Of a stretch of 64,000 nucleotides of DNA, positions 37,876-46,912 are shown one piece after another (within the stretch, counting starts at the first letter, position 1; each line of letters opens with the position of its first letter). Both the position numbers and the translations under genes were made by a program. Source of the stretch: Acrocarpospora phusangensis (GTDB lineage Bacteria; Actinomycetota; Actinomycetes; Streptosporangiales; Streptosporangiaceae). The notes beneath the pieces were generated by a model. It had not been told where the DNA came from, made no database searches, and saw only the letters and a program-made list of their open reading frames with translations. The stretch is taken from NCBI RefSeq assembly GCF_016862995.1, contig NZ_BOOA01000003.1:157166-221165 (forward strand). Direction: 5' to 3'.

Positions 37876-39840
37876 ATGAGAAGACGCATGTTAGGCATAA
37901 CTCTCGCGGGGGGCCTGATAGCGGCTATGGCGATGGTGGCCTCGGAGCCGGCCGCCGAACATGCCGTGGCGGATGGGCCGGGGAACGGGACGCCGTACAT
38001 CGTGAGTCTGGGGGACTCGGCGATATCCGGTGAAGGGGGTCGCTGGGCGGGGAACGCGAACGAGTCGTCTAGTAAGAGTGATGCGCTCGGGGAGAAGGCC
38101 TACCACGACGGGGGGTTTCCGGGGCCGATCACGGGGTTCGGTAACAGGTGTGTCGAGGTCAATCAGGGGTCCTCGGCCAACGGGACCGCTGTGCAGTTGG
38201 CCGCGTGCAATGGTTCCGCCGCTCAGAACTGGACCGTCCGCACGAGGCCGACCAGTGAGAATTTGGGCGTCGACGGCACGATTCGAGCCCTCGGGAAGTG
38301 CCTGGACGTCGCCAACGGCTCATCGGTGCAGTTCACGAGGGTTCGGCTGTGGGAATGCAACGGGACCGGAGCGCAGGTCTGGCGGGAATTCCCGGACGGC
38401 AGGCATATCTTCAACCCGCAGTCGGGGAAGTGCCTCGGCGTCAACCCCACGGTCGGCGGCGACTTCCATCTGCGCATCGAGACGTGCGAGTACAACTGGC
38501 CGATCAGCACCGAGCAGGGCTTCGGTCTGCCCAACTCGTACGAACAGATCCGGGGATGCCACCGGTCCCGGAGCGCCCCGGTCTACATCGGAGGCGGGAT
38601 CAGGGGAGTGAACTTCGCCTGCTCGGGCGCGAAGACCGCGACGGCCGAGAATCCCGGCGGCAACTACAAGCCGGGTATCGACTTCGCCCCCACTCCGGAG
38701 GACCTGCCGTCCAACCACAAGGGGCAGGCGCTGCTCTTGCAGGAGTTCGCCATGACGCACAACGTCAAGGCGGTGTCGCTGCTGATCGGAGCGAACAACC
38801 TCGGCTATGCCGCCATCCTCACGAAGTGCATCGAGAACTGGTATTCGTCAGCCGACTTCTCCCCGAACTACTGCCACGACGATGCGTCCATCACCAGCCG
38901 GTTCTCGCAGACGGCATTGGCCCAGTTGAAGGCCGACATCAAGACGGCCATCAACAACACCCGGCTGGCGATGCAACTCGCCGGGTACAGCAACCAGCAA
39001 TACACCCTCTTCGTGCACACCTACTGGGTGCCTGTTCCCACCGGCAACCAATTCCGGTACGCCGAGACGGACTGGGACCGCGGCAGAAGCGGCTGCGCCA
39101 CCTGGAACCAGGACGCGAACTGGGCCGTTTCCACCGCGGCGCCGGCCCTCAACCGCGCGGTCAGCAAGGCGGTACAGGAGCTGAATCATCCCAACGTCAA
39201 GCTCGTCGAGATGCACGGCATCGGTGAACGGCACGCGCTGTGCCAGCTGAACGTGGGCACGATGGAGGAGAGGAACCTGGCTCACTGGACCGCATCGGGC
39301 GCCGCGGACGCCTCCGAATGGTTCACGCAGATGCGGGTCAGTCCGCTGTTGCGCGAGCTGATCTCGTTCCCCGACGCCCCCTGGGACAACCCCGACTACG
39401 ACGACTACGAGTTGCAGGAGGGCGGGCACGCCAATTACTGGGGGCAGCTGGCCATGCGCAACTGCTTGCGGCAGGCGTACAACAATGGAAGTCCGGTCAG
39501 TATCGACTGCCGGCCGACGGCGGGTGGCGGGCTCAACGAGCATGGCGAACCCAACGTGTATCCCATGCCGCCCCATCCGATCGCGTCGCTCAGCTGTGAC
39601 TCACATCCGAACAGTTACAGCTGCGACGTGGAGAACGTCGGAAACGGCCCCTACACCACCATCCGCTGGTGGGTGAAGGACCAGAACGGCACGGTGCAGA
39701 AGAGCTCCTGGAATGACCAGGAGCATGTCTCCACCACCTGTTCGGCGGGCAAGCGGTTCACCATCACCGTGGAATTGAACAACGCGCTGAACATGAAGTC
39801 GACAGCGCAATACCCGGTGTTGTGCGGGACCGACTTCTAG
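37876..39840 (+). CDS. Secreted SGNH hydrolase with inserted ricin-type lectin
   Basis: 654 residues from ATG 37876, with GAAGGA just before. After a signal peptide (about 1-32) comes SGNH block I, SLGDSAISGEG, with catalytic Ser48. At about 88-215 a ricin B-type lectin is inserted (CVEVNQGSSANGTAVQLAACNGSAAQNW, then GAQVW and a third CLGVN repeat). The hydrolase resumes with GVNFACSGAKT, LLIGANNLGY (block III) and GGHANYWGQ with His518 (block V). A beta-sandwich tail of about 90 residues ends the protein. It should be an extracellular esterase or lipase targeted by its lectin. It converges with the LuxR gene (4-base overlap). Confidence 0.87.
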   Translation: MRRRMLGITLAGGLIAAMAMVASEPAAEHAVADGPGNGTPYIVSLGDSAISGEGGRWAGNANESSSKSDALGEKAYHDGGFPGPITGFGNRCVEVNQGSSANGTAVQLAACNGSAAQNWTVRTRPTSENLGVDGTIRALGKCLDVANGSSVQFTRVRLWECNGTGAQVWREFPDGRHIFNPQSGKCLGVNPTVGGDFHLRIETCEYNWPISTEQGFGLPNSYEQIRGCHRSRSAPVYIGGGIRGVNFACSGAKTATAENPGGNYKPGIDFAPTPEDLPSNHKGQALLLQEFAMTHNVKAVSLLIGANNLGYAAILTKCIENWYSSADFSPNYCHDDASITSRFSQTALAQLKADIKTAINNTRLAMQLAGYSNQQYTLFVHTYWVPVPTGNQFRYAETDWDRGRSGCATWNQDANWAVSTAAPALNRAVSKAVQELNHPNVKLVEMHGIGERHALCQLNVGTMEERNLAHWTASGAADASEWFTQMRVSPLLRELISFPDAPWDNPDYDDYELQEGGHANYWGQLAMRNCLRQAYNNGSPVSIDCRPTAGGGLNEHGEPNVYPMPPHPIASLSCDSHPNSYSCDVENVGNGPYTTIRWWVKDQNGTVQKSSWNDQEHVSTTCSAGKRFTITVELNNALNMKSTAQYPVLCGTDF

Positions 39841-40673
39841 CCTGGTGCTTTCGAACGTTCGGCCGGGTCGAATGGCGGCCCGGCCGAACCCGCTATGGGA
39901 ATAGGAACCAAGCCCGCCTCCTGGGCGCGCAGGACGGCGCTGAGGCGATCGTTCGCCTCCAATTTGCGGTAGAGATGCTCCTGATGTTTGGTGACGGTAC
40001 GCCGGGAGATGCCCATCCGCCGCCCGATGGCGACCGCGGTCAACCCTTCGGCCAGCAGCGTCAGCACGGTCAGCTGGCGGGCCGTGATCCCCAGATCGGC
40101 CGCTTGTCTCGTCGCCCGGGCGATGTCGGACGGCGCGCCGAAGGATTCCTTTAGTTGCAGCTGGTGCCGTTCGGCGGCGATCAGCAAAGGCTGGACCTGG
40201 CGGGCATATTCGCGGTCGCGCTCGCTGATGCGCTCTCCCGGCGGGAAACAGACCACAAACGCGCGAGCGAGGCCCATGGGCACCGCCATCTGCTGGTCGA
40301 TCTCCAATTCGGACCGGAGAATTCCGTACGTCCTCGTCCGGCGCCAATCAGTTGTGCTGATCACGTCCGCCAGGGCGACCGGAACACGGTCGTGGTCGTT
40401 GGACACGTAGTGGCGAGCCAGCGGATGTTCGCTGATGGTTTCGCGTACCAGCGTGTCCAGGAGGATTCCGCCGATCTGTTCGGGCGCCCACGCCCGGCAT
40501 CGGCCGGCGCCGCCGCTCGGCCACAACTGGTCGACGAACAGGCACAGACATCCGTGGAGCGCGTCATTGAGCTCGGTGCTCAGCGCGTTCCAGTCGAGTT
40601 CGGGCGCGGTTCCGTCCATCAGCGCGACGGAGAGGTCCAGCATGCGCCGGTAGTCCTGAGGGGACAGGCTCAT
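39837..40673 (-). CDS. LuxR-family transcriptional regulator
   Basis: 278 residues from ATG 40673 (MSLSPQDYRRML). The N-terminal 190 residues form an unrecognised, possibly GAF-like sensor domain with two adjacent Cys (GCLCLF). The C-terminal HTH is standard: ITARQLTVLTLLAEGLTAVAIGRRMGISRRTVTKHQEHLYRKL. It binds DNA as a dimer. It converges with the SGNH hydrolase gene and diverges from the RTX-repeat gene, either of which could be its target. Confidence 0.9.
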   Translation of the reverse strand: MSLSPQDYRRMLDLSVALMDGTAPELDWNALSTELNDALHGCLCLFVDQLWPSGGAGRCRAWAPEQIGGILLDTLVRETISEHPLARHYVSNDHDRVPVALADVISTTDWRRTRTYGILRSELEIDQQMAVPMGLARAFVVCFPPGERISERDREYARQVQPLLIAAERHQLQLKESFGAPSDIARATRQAADLGITARQLTVLTLLAEGLTAVAIGRRMGISRRTVTKHQEHLYRKLEANDRLSAVLRAQEAGLVPIPIAGSAGPPFDPAERSKAPG

Positions 40674-40852
40674 GCCAAGAAGTATCAGGCTTCGACATCC
40701 GTAGCGCGCCTGCATACGCACTGTTCCGTATGTATCTCAAGGCCGTGGAACGACACCCTGATTGGCATACGAGCGCCACCTTGGCGCTACGCGGAACCGT
40801 CACCGAGCGGGGGAAACGGCTCGGGACGCTCCTGTCAAAGAAGGGGACCACG

Positions 40853-41281
40853 ATGCACGAACAATCACCAGTAATTCAGCCCCGACCTACGAGATCACCG
40901 CGGCGGCGGATCCACCGCCTCGCGGCACCGGCCGGGCTGCTCCTCATGCTCGCCGCCCTCGCTGTGCCGGCCGCTCCGGTGTACGCGGCGGCGGCGACCT
41001 GCCAAGGACAGGTCATCACCATCCAGGGTACGGCCGCCCACGAGTCCATCATCGGCACCAACGGTCCGGACGTGATCGACGGCGGGCCGGGCCACGACGA
41101 CATCGTCGGCCTCGACGGCGACGACTACATCTGCGGCGGTGAGGGCAACGACGTCGTCATGGGCGGCAAGGGCGACGACAAGCTGTCCGGAGGCAACGGG
41201 CGCGACCGCTGCGAGGGCGGTACTGAAGTGGTCGCGGACACGGCCGACGCCACCTGCGAAGGAATCGTGGGCGTTCCGTAG
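40853..41281 (+). CDS. Small secreted RTX-type calcium-binding repeat protein
   Basis: 142 residues from ATG 40853, with AAGGGG upstream. A basic N-terminus and hydrophobic core end in PVYAAAA, a signal peptide of about 50 residues. The mature part carries hemolysin-type nonapeptide repeats (GTNGPDVIDGGPGHDDIVG, GGEGNDVVMGGKGDDKLSGG), which fold as a calcium-filled beta-roll. Three cysteines flank the roll. No catalytic domain is present. It could be a calcium-dependent surface or matrix protein, and is divergent from the LuxR regulator. Confidence 0.85.
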   Translation: MHEQSPVIQPRPTRSPRRRIHRLAAPAGLLLMLAALAVPAAPVYAAAATCQGQVITIQGTAAHESIIGTNGPDVIDGGPGHDDIVGLDGDDYICGGEGNDVVMGGKGDDKLSGGNGRDRCEGGTEVVADTADATCEGIVGVP

Positions 41282-41388
41282 ATCGTGATCGAGCGCGTTC
41301 CGGGCGAGTGGATCGGCTACACCGCCCGGAACGCGTGCCATGAAAGTACGAATTGGCGTGAACCGCCCATGCCGCTACCTTGCAGCTC

Positions 41389-42582
41389 ATGGCTGAGCAG
41401 GAAGTTCCGGAGCGGCACGCCAGCTGGCTTGAGCTGTTCTTCGATCTGATCATCGTGGCGGCGGTCGCCCAGCTGGCGCACGTGCTCCACCCCAGCCCCG
41501 GCCACCCGATCGGGCTCGCCGACGCGGGATTGTTCATCGTCCTGTACTACGCGGTGTGGAGCGTCTGGACCAGTTTCACCCTCTACGCCAACGTGGCCGG
41601 GGAGCGTACCCGCCGCCGGTCCATGCTGATCGCCATGTTCGGCATCGCGGTGATGGCCGCCGCCATCCCGGAGGCCGGCGGGGATCGGGCGCGAGCGTTC
41701 GCCATCGCGTACGTGGCCTGCCGGGTCCTCGCCACCCGCACCTGGAGCAGGACCGGCACCTTCATCGGCGCCTGGCCCGCCGCCCAGTACGGCGCGGGCC
41801 TCACACCCTGGGTGATCTCGATCTGGGTGCCGGCGCCCGGCCGGTATTGGCTGTGGGGCTTCGGTGTGGCGGCCGACATCGTCATCTCGTACCTGCAGAG
41901 CCGTCACCCCGAGCAGAAGCTGGCCGCGCTGCGCGGCGAGGCCCAGCGGCAGGCGCTGCGCTCCTACCGGCGCGGCCTGGCGCCCCAGCGGTTCGTGCTC
42001 CCGGCTGGAGCGCGGCTCAACATCCCCTACCTGGGTGAACGGCTCGGCCTTTTCGTGATCATCGTCCTCGGCGAAACCGTCATGCAGGTCGTCGTGGCGG
42101 CGGGCGAAACCCGCTGGACACCCGCTTTCAGCGTCGCCGCCCTCGCCGGTTTCGGCCTGCTGGTCTGCCTGTGGTGGCTCACCCTGGAGTACGGCGCCGC
42201 CGCCGTCCCCAGCTTCGGCGGCCTCCAGGCCCGGATCACCCTGCCCGCCCACTTCGCGATGACCGCCGGAGTCGCCGCCACCGCCGCCGGCCTGGGCACC
42301 CTCGCCGAACACGCCGACGGCCACCTCGCGACCGCAGTCCGCTGGACCATCTGCGGCGGAATGACCGCCTACTTCCTAACCTCCGCCGTCCTGGGCGCCG
42401 CCGCCCGCGCCCCCCTCCGCTGGCTCCTCGGCTGGTCCCTGCCCGCCGTCCTCGTTCCTGTACTGCTGGCGGTCTTCGGGGATGGGCTGGCGGCCTGGTG
42501 GATCGTGGTGGGGTTGCTGGCCGTGGCGTACTGGCAGGTGAGCTACCCCGCCGTAATGCGCAGACTCGGCCGCCCCGACTAG
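41389..42582 (+). CDS. LtrA-family membrane protein, second paralogue
   Basis: 397 residues from ATG 41389; the frame also allows TTG at 41380. SWLELFFDLIIVAAVAQLAHVL is the LtrA signature, and LGERLGLFVIIVLGETVMQVV matches the second family block. About twelve helices are predicted. It shares the family pattern but not close identity with the LtrA protein at 5232-6467. It is convergent with the VOC gene. Function unknown. Confidence 0.88.
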   Translation: MAEQEVPERHASWLELFFDLIIVAAVAQLAHVLHPSPGHPIGLADAGLFIVLYYAVWSVWTSFTLYANVAGERTRRRSMLIAMFGIAVMAAAIPEAGGDRARAFAIAYVACRVLATRTWSRTGTFIGAWPAAQYGAGLTPWVISIWVPAPGRYWLWGFGVAADIVISYLQSRHPEQKLAALRGEAQRQALRSYRRGLAPQRFVLPAGARLNIPYLGERLGLFVIIVLGETVMQVVVAAGETRWTPAFSVAALAGFGLLVCLWWLTLEYGAAAVPSFGGLQARITLPAHFAMTAGVAATAAGLGTLAEHADGHLATAVRWTICGGMTAYFLTSAVLGAAARAPLRWLLGWSLPAVLVPVLLAVFGDGLAAWWIVVGLLAVAYWQVSYPAVMRRLGRPD

Positions 42583-42690
42583 GACAGGACCGGCCCATAC
42601 CGCCGCGCGTGAGCGTCTACGGCCATTCAAACGCGGACAAGTCCGAACGGATCCTCGTGGCCGCCGGTGGTGAAGGAGCGATTCCCGGTC

Positions 42691-43116
42691 CTATGACTCT
42701 TTCCGCTCCAAACGATTGGCGACGAATGCTGCGATCGTCTCCCGGGACGGGTGTCCCCAGCCGATGCAGAACGGATGTCCGGCGGGGTCGGCGTATACCT
42801 GGTGGCCTTCGGCGGCATCGAGGTCGGGAGCTGGTTGGAGTAGCCGGGCGCCGAGGGCGATCGCCTCTTCGTGGGCGGCTCGCGGGTCGTCGACATGGAG
42901 GTCGAGGTGGACTTGCTGGGGAGTGCCGTGCGGCCAGTCGGGTGGTACGTGGTTGGGCGCCAGTTGCACGCCGATGCGCCACTCTCCGGCGGCGTCGATG
43001 ACGCTGTGCCAGGCGTCGTCTTCGAAGACGTGCCCGCGGAGAATGTTGGCCCAGAACGCGCTCTCGGCGTGTAGGTCGGCCGCGTCGAACACGATCACCT
43101 GACGCACCATGTCCAT
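42691..43116 (-). CDS. VOC-superfamily (glyoxalase-like) protein
   Basis: 141 residues from ATG 43116; ATG 43110 is an alternative. The single VOC module has VRQVIVFDAADLHAESAFWANILRG, QVHLDLHVDDPRAAHEEAIALGARLL and YADPAGHPFCIGW, the layout of the bacterial glyoxalase-like family in actinomycetes. His and Glu/Asp at the usual positions could hold a metal. The reaction is unknown; homologues include resistance proteins and dioxygenases. The start is divergent from the antitoxin gene. Confidence 0.88.
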   Translation of the reverse strand: MDMVRQVIVFDAADLHAESAFWANILRGHVFEDDAWHSVIDAAGEWRIGVQLAPNHVPPDWPHGTPQQVHLDLHVDDPRAAHEEAIALGARLLQPAPDLDAAEGHQVYADPAGHPFCIGWGHPSRETIAAFVANRLERKES

Positions 43117-43226
43117 GGCTCGCACACTACGGGATGAGTGCTTGCCTACCAGGTCGTTCGCGTCGGCGCGGGTGGCGAGATCGTCGAGTATGCCATCGAT
43201 GCAGGTCAGAGTCGCTGACTGGTCAA

Positions 43227-43255
43227 TTGCGTTTGTTGCGTTGGCTGCGGATAAT
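43227..43255 (+). promoter_or_regulatory. Putative promoter of the PIN toxin-antitoxin operon
   Basis: TTGCGT (43227-43232) and GATAAT (43250-43255) are spaced 17 bases apart, a good fit to housekeeping promoters. Transcription would start near 43262, about 20 bases before the antitoxin ATG and just upstream of its AAGGA site. Confidence 0.55.
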
Positions 43256-43282
43256 GCGTCTATAGCGGGGAAGGACAGAGGC

Positions 43283-43741
43283 ATGGCAAGAACGCAACTG
43301 GCGAGCTCGATCAAACCGGGCAGCCTTGACCAAGAGCAATCAGAGCGGGCGCTCCGCCGCATCAAGGAGTACCTGATGCGGCATCCGGAAGAGAAGGCGA
43401 TCAAGGTTGCGGCAGAGCGGGCCGGTGACGAGGCCTTGGTTCTGCCGCGCGAAGCCGTGTCGATGCTGGCCTACATCCTTGCCCAGATCGCCGAGGGACG
43501 AGGCGTGCAGGTGATGCCGTCGCACGCGGAGCTGACGACGCAGCAGGCAGCGGCCACGCTGAATGTCTCGCGGCCGTATCTCATCGGTCTTTTGGAGGCG
43601 GGCGCCATCCCGTTCCGGCTGGTCGGCAGACATCGGCGAATCCGGCATGACGACCTCATGGAGTACGTGCGCCAAGACTCGGTCAAACGTAGAGCGGCGG
43701 CCGACGAACTGAGCGACCTGGGCCAGGAGTTGGGACTGTAG
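43283..43741 (+). CDS. Excisionase-type HTH antitoxin
   Basis: 152 residues. The C-terminal half is an HTH_17/excisionase-like domain: LTTQQAAATLNVSRPYLIGLLEAGAIPFRLVGRHRRIRHDDLMEYV. The N-terminal helical part (RALRRIKEYLMRHPEEKAIKVAAERAG) may wrap the toxin. The PIN-domain gene starts 2 bases after its stop. This excisionase-PIN arrangement is a known toxin-antitoxin layout in actinobacteria. The antitoxin should neutralise the nuclease and repress the operon. Confidence 0.85.
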   Translation: MARTQLASSIKPGSLDQEQSERALRRIKEYLMRHPEEKAIKVAAERAGDEALVLPREAVSMLAYILAQIAEGRGVQVMPSHAELTTQQAAATLNVSRPYLIGLLEAGAIPFRLVGRHRRIRHDDLMEYVRQDSVKRRAAADELSDLGQELGL

Positions 43742-43743
43742 TC

Positions 43744-44295
43744 ATGCCATTTGTCGTGATCTACGACGCCAATGCTCTGTACGGCAACACGCAAAGGGAC
43801 CTGTTGATCCGGCTGGCGCAGTCGGGCTTGGTCCAGGCCAAGTGGACGCACGCGATCCTGGACGAGATGCAGCGGAACCTCGCTGCGAACCTGCCAGACG
43901 TCGCTCCCGCCAAGCTGGAACGGCTGCGCGCGCTGTTGATCGACGCCGTCCCCGACTGCATCGTCGAAGGGTACGAGCCGATCATCGAGGGTCTCAAACT
44001 GCCGGACCTTGACGACAGGCATGTGCTTGCTGCCGCCATCAAGGCGAACGCCCAGGTGATCGTGACGTCGAACCTGCGGGATTTCCCCGCCGAAACGCTG
44101 GCCACATGGGGCGTAGAAGTCAGAAGTCCCGACGATTTCGTTCTCGATCAAATCGACCTCGACGACCGTGTTGTCTGGGCTTGTGTGCAGCAGATCGCGG
44201 ACTCGCGCACCAACCCGCCACAGACCGTCTATGACGTTCTCGACGCTTTGGAACGCGCCGGGCTCGTTGAAGCGGTTGCGGCCTTGCGCGGCTAG
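43744..44295 (+). CDS. PIN-domain ribonuclease toxin
   Basis: 183 residues. PIN acidic residues are visible in VVIYDANALYG, ILDEMQRNL and LDDRHVLAAAIKANAQVIVTSN, the last including the DxxH block and the TSN strand typical of the family. It would cut RNA with bound magnesium when free of its antitoxin. It is longer than VapC (about 130 residues) because of a C-terminal extension from about residue 125. It is coupled to the upstream antitoxin. Confidence 0.87.
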   Translation: MPFVVIYDANALYGNTQRDLLIRLAQSGLVQAKWTHAILDEMQRNLAANLPDVAPAKLERLRALLIDAVPDCIVEGYEPIIEGLKLPDLDDRHVLAAAIKANAQVIVTSNLRDFPAETLATWGVEVRSPDDFVLDQIDLDDRVVWACVQQIADSRTNPPQTVYDVLDALERAGLVEAVAALRG

Positions 44296-44469
44296 GCGAG
44301 TCAGCATCTCCGGCAAGGCAGCATTCGAACCCGCACTGCCAGCTCATGGTTTTCCCTCTGCGACCCGGGAAACGGGGACTTGACTGCTGTCCGTTCTGGC
44401 ACGTGATCGAGTGCCAGATACGAGGGCGGGCCGGCGTTCTTTTGAATGGGTGCTGGTAGGTTCCCGGGG

Positions 44470-45426
44470 ATGTTCTCGTTACAGGAGCCCCCGCTGTTCA
44501 CCCGGCTCAAGCAGGCGCGTCGGATTCTGGTGGCCGGTGCTGGCGGGGGGTTCGATGTGTTTGCCGGGCTTCCGATTGCTGTGGAGTTGTGGGAGGCGGG
44601 TAAGCGGGTTCACCTGGCCAATTTGTCGTTCAGCCGGTTGCATGGGCTGGATCTTGAGGTCTGGGTGGATCAGGATGTGGCCGCGATCGGTCCGGAGACG
44701 GAGAGCCGGGACTCGTATTTTCCTGAACGGTCGCTTGCTCGATGGCTTGAGGCCCATGATCTGCCTTCCACCGTGTACGCGTTTCCCAGGGTTGGAGTAG
44801 CTCCGCTACGGGCGGCCTATCGGGTGCTGGTGGAGCGGCTGGATATCGATGCCATTGTTCTGGTCGATGGCGGGACCGACATTCTGATGCGCGGTGACGA
44901 GGCGGGGCTGGGGACTCCGGAGGAGGACATGGCCAGTCTGGCCGCCGTGCACGGGCTTGATGTGGGGGAGAAGGTCGTCGTCTGCCTCGGGTTCGGTGTC
45001 GACGCGTACCACGGGGTCAATCATGTTCAGGTGCTGGAGAATCTGGCGGCGCTGGATCGTGACGGGGCGTATCTGGGTGCCTTTTCCATTCCGCGTGCCA
45101 GCCGGGCGTCCGAGCTCTATCTGGACGCCGTCGCTTACGCGCACGCCGACACACCGGATCATCCGAGCATCGTCAACGGCTCGATCGCGGCCGCGCTGGA
45201 CGGGCAGTTCGGCGACGCCCACTTCACTACCCGTACCAGCGGCAGCGAGCTGTTCATCAACCCCCTTATGGCTGTCTACTTCGCTGTGGACATGGACGCA
45301 CTCGCTCGTCGCTCGCTTTATCTGAGCCGGCTCGAAGGCACCATCCTGATGCGTCAGATCAGCTCGATCATCGAGAGCTTCCGGGCGGAGGCCACCCCAC
45401 GCCCGCCGCGGGCGTTTCCGCACTGA
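44470..45426 (+). CDS. DUF1152-domain protein
   Basis: 318 residues from ATG 44470 (MFSLQEPPLFTRLKQARRILVAGAGGGFDVFAGLP). The Gly-rich loop AGAGGGFDVFAGLP near the start and the central VLVDGGTDILMRGDEAGLGTP are the DUF1152 hallmarks. The fold is Rossmann-like; homologues stand near phosphoribosyl or nucleoside enzymes, but no activity is established. A frame from 44446 adds eight residues. It converges with the arabinofuranosidase gene (13-base gap). Confidence 0.88.
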   Translation: MFSLQEPPLFTRLKQARRILVAGAGGGFDVFAGLPIAVELWEAGKRVHLANLSFSRLHGLDLEVWVDQDVAAIGPETESRDSYFPERSLARWLEAHDLPSTVYAFPRVGVAPLRAAYRVLVERLDIDAIVLVDGGTDILMRGDEAGLGTPEEDMASLAAVHGLDVGEKVVVCLGFGVDAYHGVNHVQVLENLAALDRDGAYLGAFSIPRASRASELYLDAVAYAHADTPDHPSIVNGSIAAALDGQFGDAHFTTRTSGSELFINPLMAVYFAVDMDALARRSLYLSRLEGTILMRQISSIIESFRAEATPRPPRAFPH

Positions 45427-45439
45427 CAGGAAAGCGCGC

Positions 45440-46912
45440 TCAACCCAGCCGGATGACGCTCCAGGACACCGGCGGGAGCACCGCGCGGAGAACGCCGTCC
45501 TCCAGGGTGCTCGCGGCGGTACGAGGGCGTACCCGGTCGGGGTCGGTGGCGCTGTTGCGGGCGTCGAGGTCGGAGTCGGTGAGGACCCACGACTCCAGCA
45601 CCCGTACGTCACCGAGGGCGCGCGCGTCGGCGGCCAGGTCCAGGGCGTCACTCCGCGATCGGTTGACCGCGAAGAGGGTGACCGTGCCGTCCTCTCCCCG
45701 TACGGCGGTCGCGTGCAACGCCGGAACCTCCCCGGCCGCCGGGGAGACGGGCTCGACGCGCAGGACCTCGCCCCTGCCGTACCGGGCGGCCTGGGAGAAC
45801 GGGTGGAAGATGGTCTGCCGCCACGCCGGCCCGCCCGGCTGGGCGACGATCGGCGCGATCACGTTGACGAGCTGGGCCTGGCAGGCCATCCGCACCCGGT
45901 CCGCGTGCCGGAGCAGCGCGATCAGCAGGCTGCCGACGACGACCGCGTCCATCACGTTGTAATGGTCTTCGAGCAGCCGCGGGGCGTGCGCCCACTCGGT
46001 GGGCGGATCGTTCTGGAATCTCGACAGGTACCAGACGTTCCACTCGTCGAACGACAGATTGACGCGCTTGCTCCGCCTGAGCTTGGCGCGGACATGGTCG
46101 CAGGTGGCGATGGTGTCCTCGATGTAGGCCTCCATCGCCGCCCCCGACGCCAGGAACGCGGTGACGTCGCCGTCCTTCGGCTCGTAGTAGGAGTGCAGCG
46201 AGACGTAGTCGACCTGGTCGTACGCCTCCTCCAGGACCGTGGCCTCCCAGGTGCCGAAGGTGGGCATCTCGGCGTTGGAGCTGCCGCAGGCCACCAGCTC
46301 CAGGCCGGGATCGATCATCCGCATCGCCCGTGCGGTCTCGGCGGCCAGCCTGCCGTACTCCCGGGCGGTCTTGTGGCCGGTCTGCCACGGGCCGTCCATC
46401 TCGTTGCCCAGGCACCACATCCTGATGTCGTACGGCTCGGCCGCGCCATGCTTCACGCGCAGGTCCGACAGCGTCGTACCCGACGGATGGTTGGCGTATT
46501 CCAGCAGGTCACACGCTTCCTGTACGCCCCGGGTGCCCAGGTTGACGGCCATCATCGGGGCGACGCCGGCCGCCCGGGCCCAGGTCATGAACTCGCCGAG
46601 GCCGAACTCGTTGGTCTCGATCGACTTCCAGGCCGGGTCCAGGCGTACCGGACGGTCGGGGCCGACGCCGTCCTCCCAGCGGTACCCGGAGACGAAGTTG
46701 CCGCCGGGATAGCGGACCACGGTGACGCCGAGTTCGCGTACCAGGTCGAGCACGTCCCGCCGCAGCCCGCTCTCGTCCGCGGCCGGATGGCCGGGCTCGT
46801 AGATGCCGGTGTAGACGCAGCGGCCGAGGTGTTCGACGAACGAGCCGAACAGCCGGGGGTCGACGGTTCCGATCGAGAACGCGGGGTCGATGGTCAGGGA
46901 CGCGTCGGTCAT
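45440..46912 (-). CDS. GH51 alpha-L-arabinofuranosidase
   Basis: 490 residues, a normal length. The barrel opens with RLFGSFVEHLGRCVYTGIYEPGHP and has RYPGGNFVSGYRWEDGVGP, both standard in GH51. The acid/base is Glu171 in CLGNEMDGPW and the nucleophile Glu290 in NLSFDEWNVWY. With no signal peptide, it cleaves arabinose from imported arabino-oligosaccharides in the cytoplasm. Its ATG overlaps the permease stop (ATGA), tying it to the upstream importer. Confidence 0.95.
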   Translation of the reverse strand: MTDASLTIDPAFSIGTVDPRLFGSFVEHLGRCVYTGIYEPGHPAADESGLRRDVLDLVRELGVTVVRYPGGNFVSGYRWEDGVGPDRPVRLDPAWKSIETNEFGLGEFMTWARAAGVAPMMAVNLGTRGVQEACDLLEYANHPSGTTLSDLRVKHGAAEPYDIRMWCLGNEMDGPWQTGHKTAREYGRLAAETARAMRMIDPGLELVACGSSNAEMPTFGTWEATVLEEAYDQVDYVSLHSYYEPKDGDVTAFLASGAAMEAYIEDTIATCDHVRAKLRRSKRVNLSFDEWNVWYLSRFQNDPPTEWAHAPRLLEDHYNVMDAVVVGSLLIALLRHADRVRMACQAQLVNVIAPIVAQPGGPAWRQTIFHPFSQAARYGRGEVLRVEPVSPAAGEVPALHATAVRGEDGTVTLFAVNRSRSDALDLAADARALGDVRVLESWVLTDSDLDARNSATDPDRVRPRTAASTLEDGVLRAVLPPVSWSVIRLG

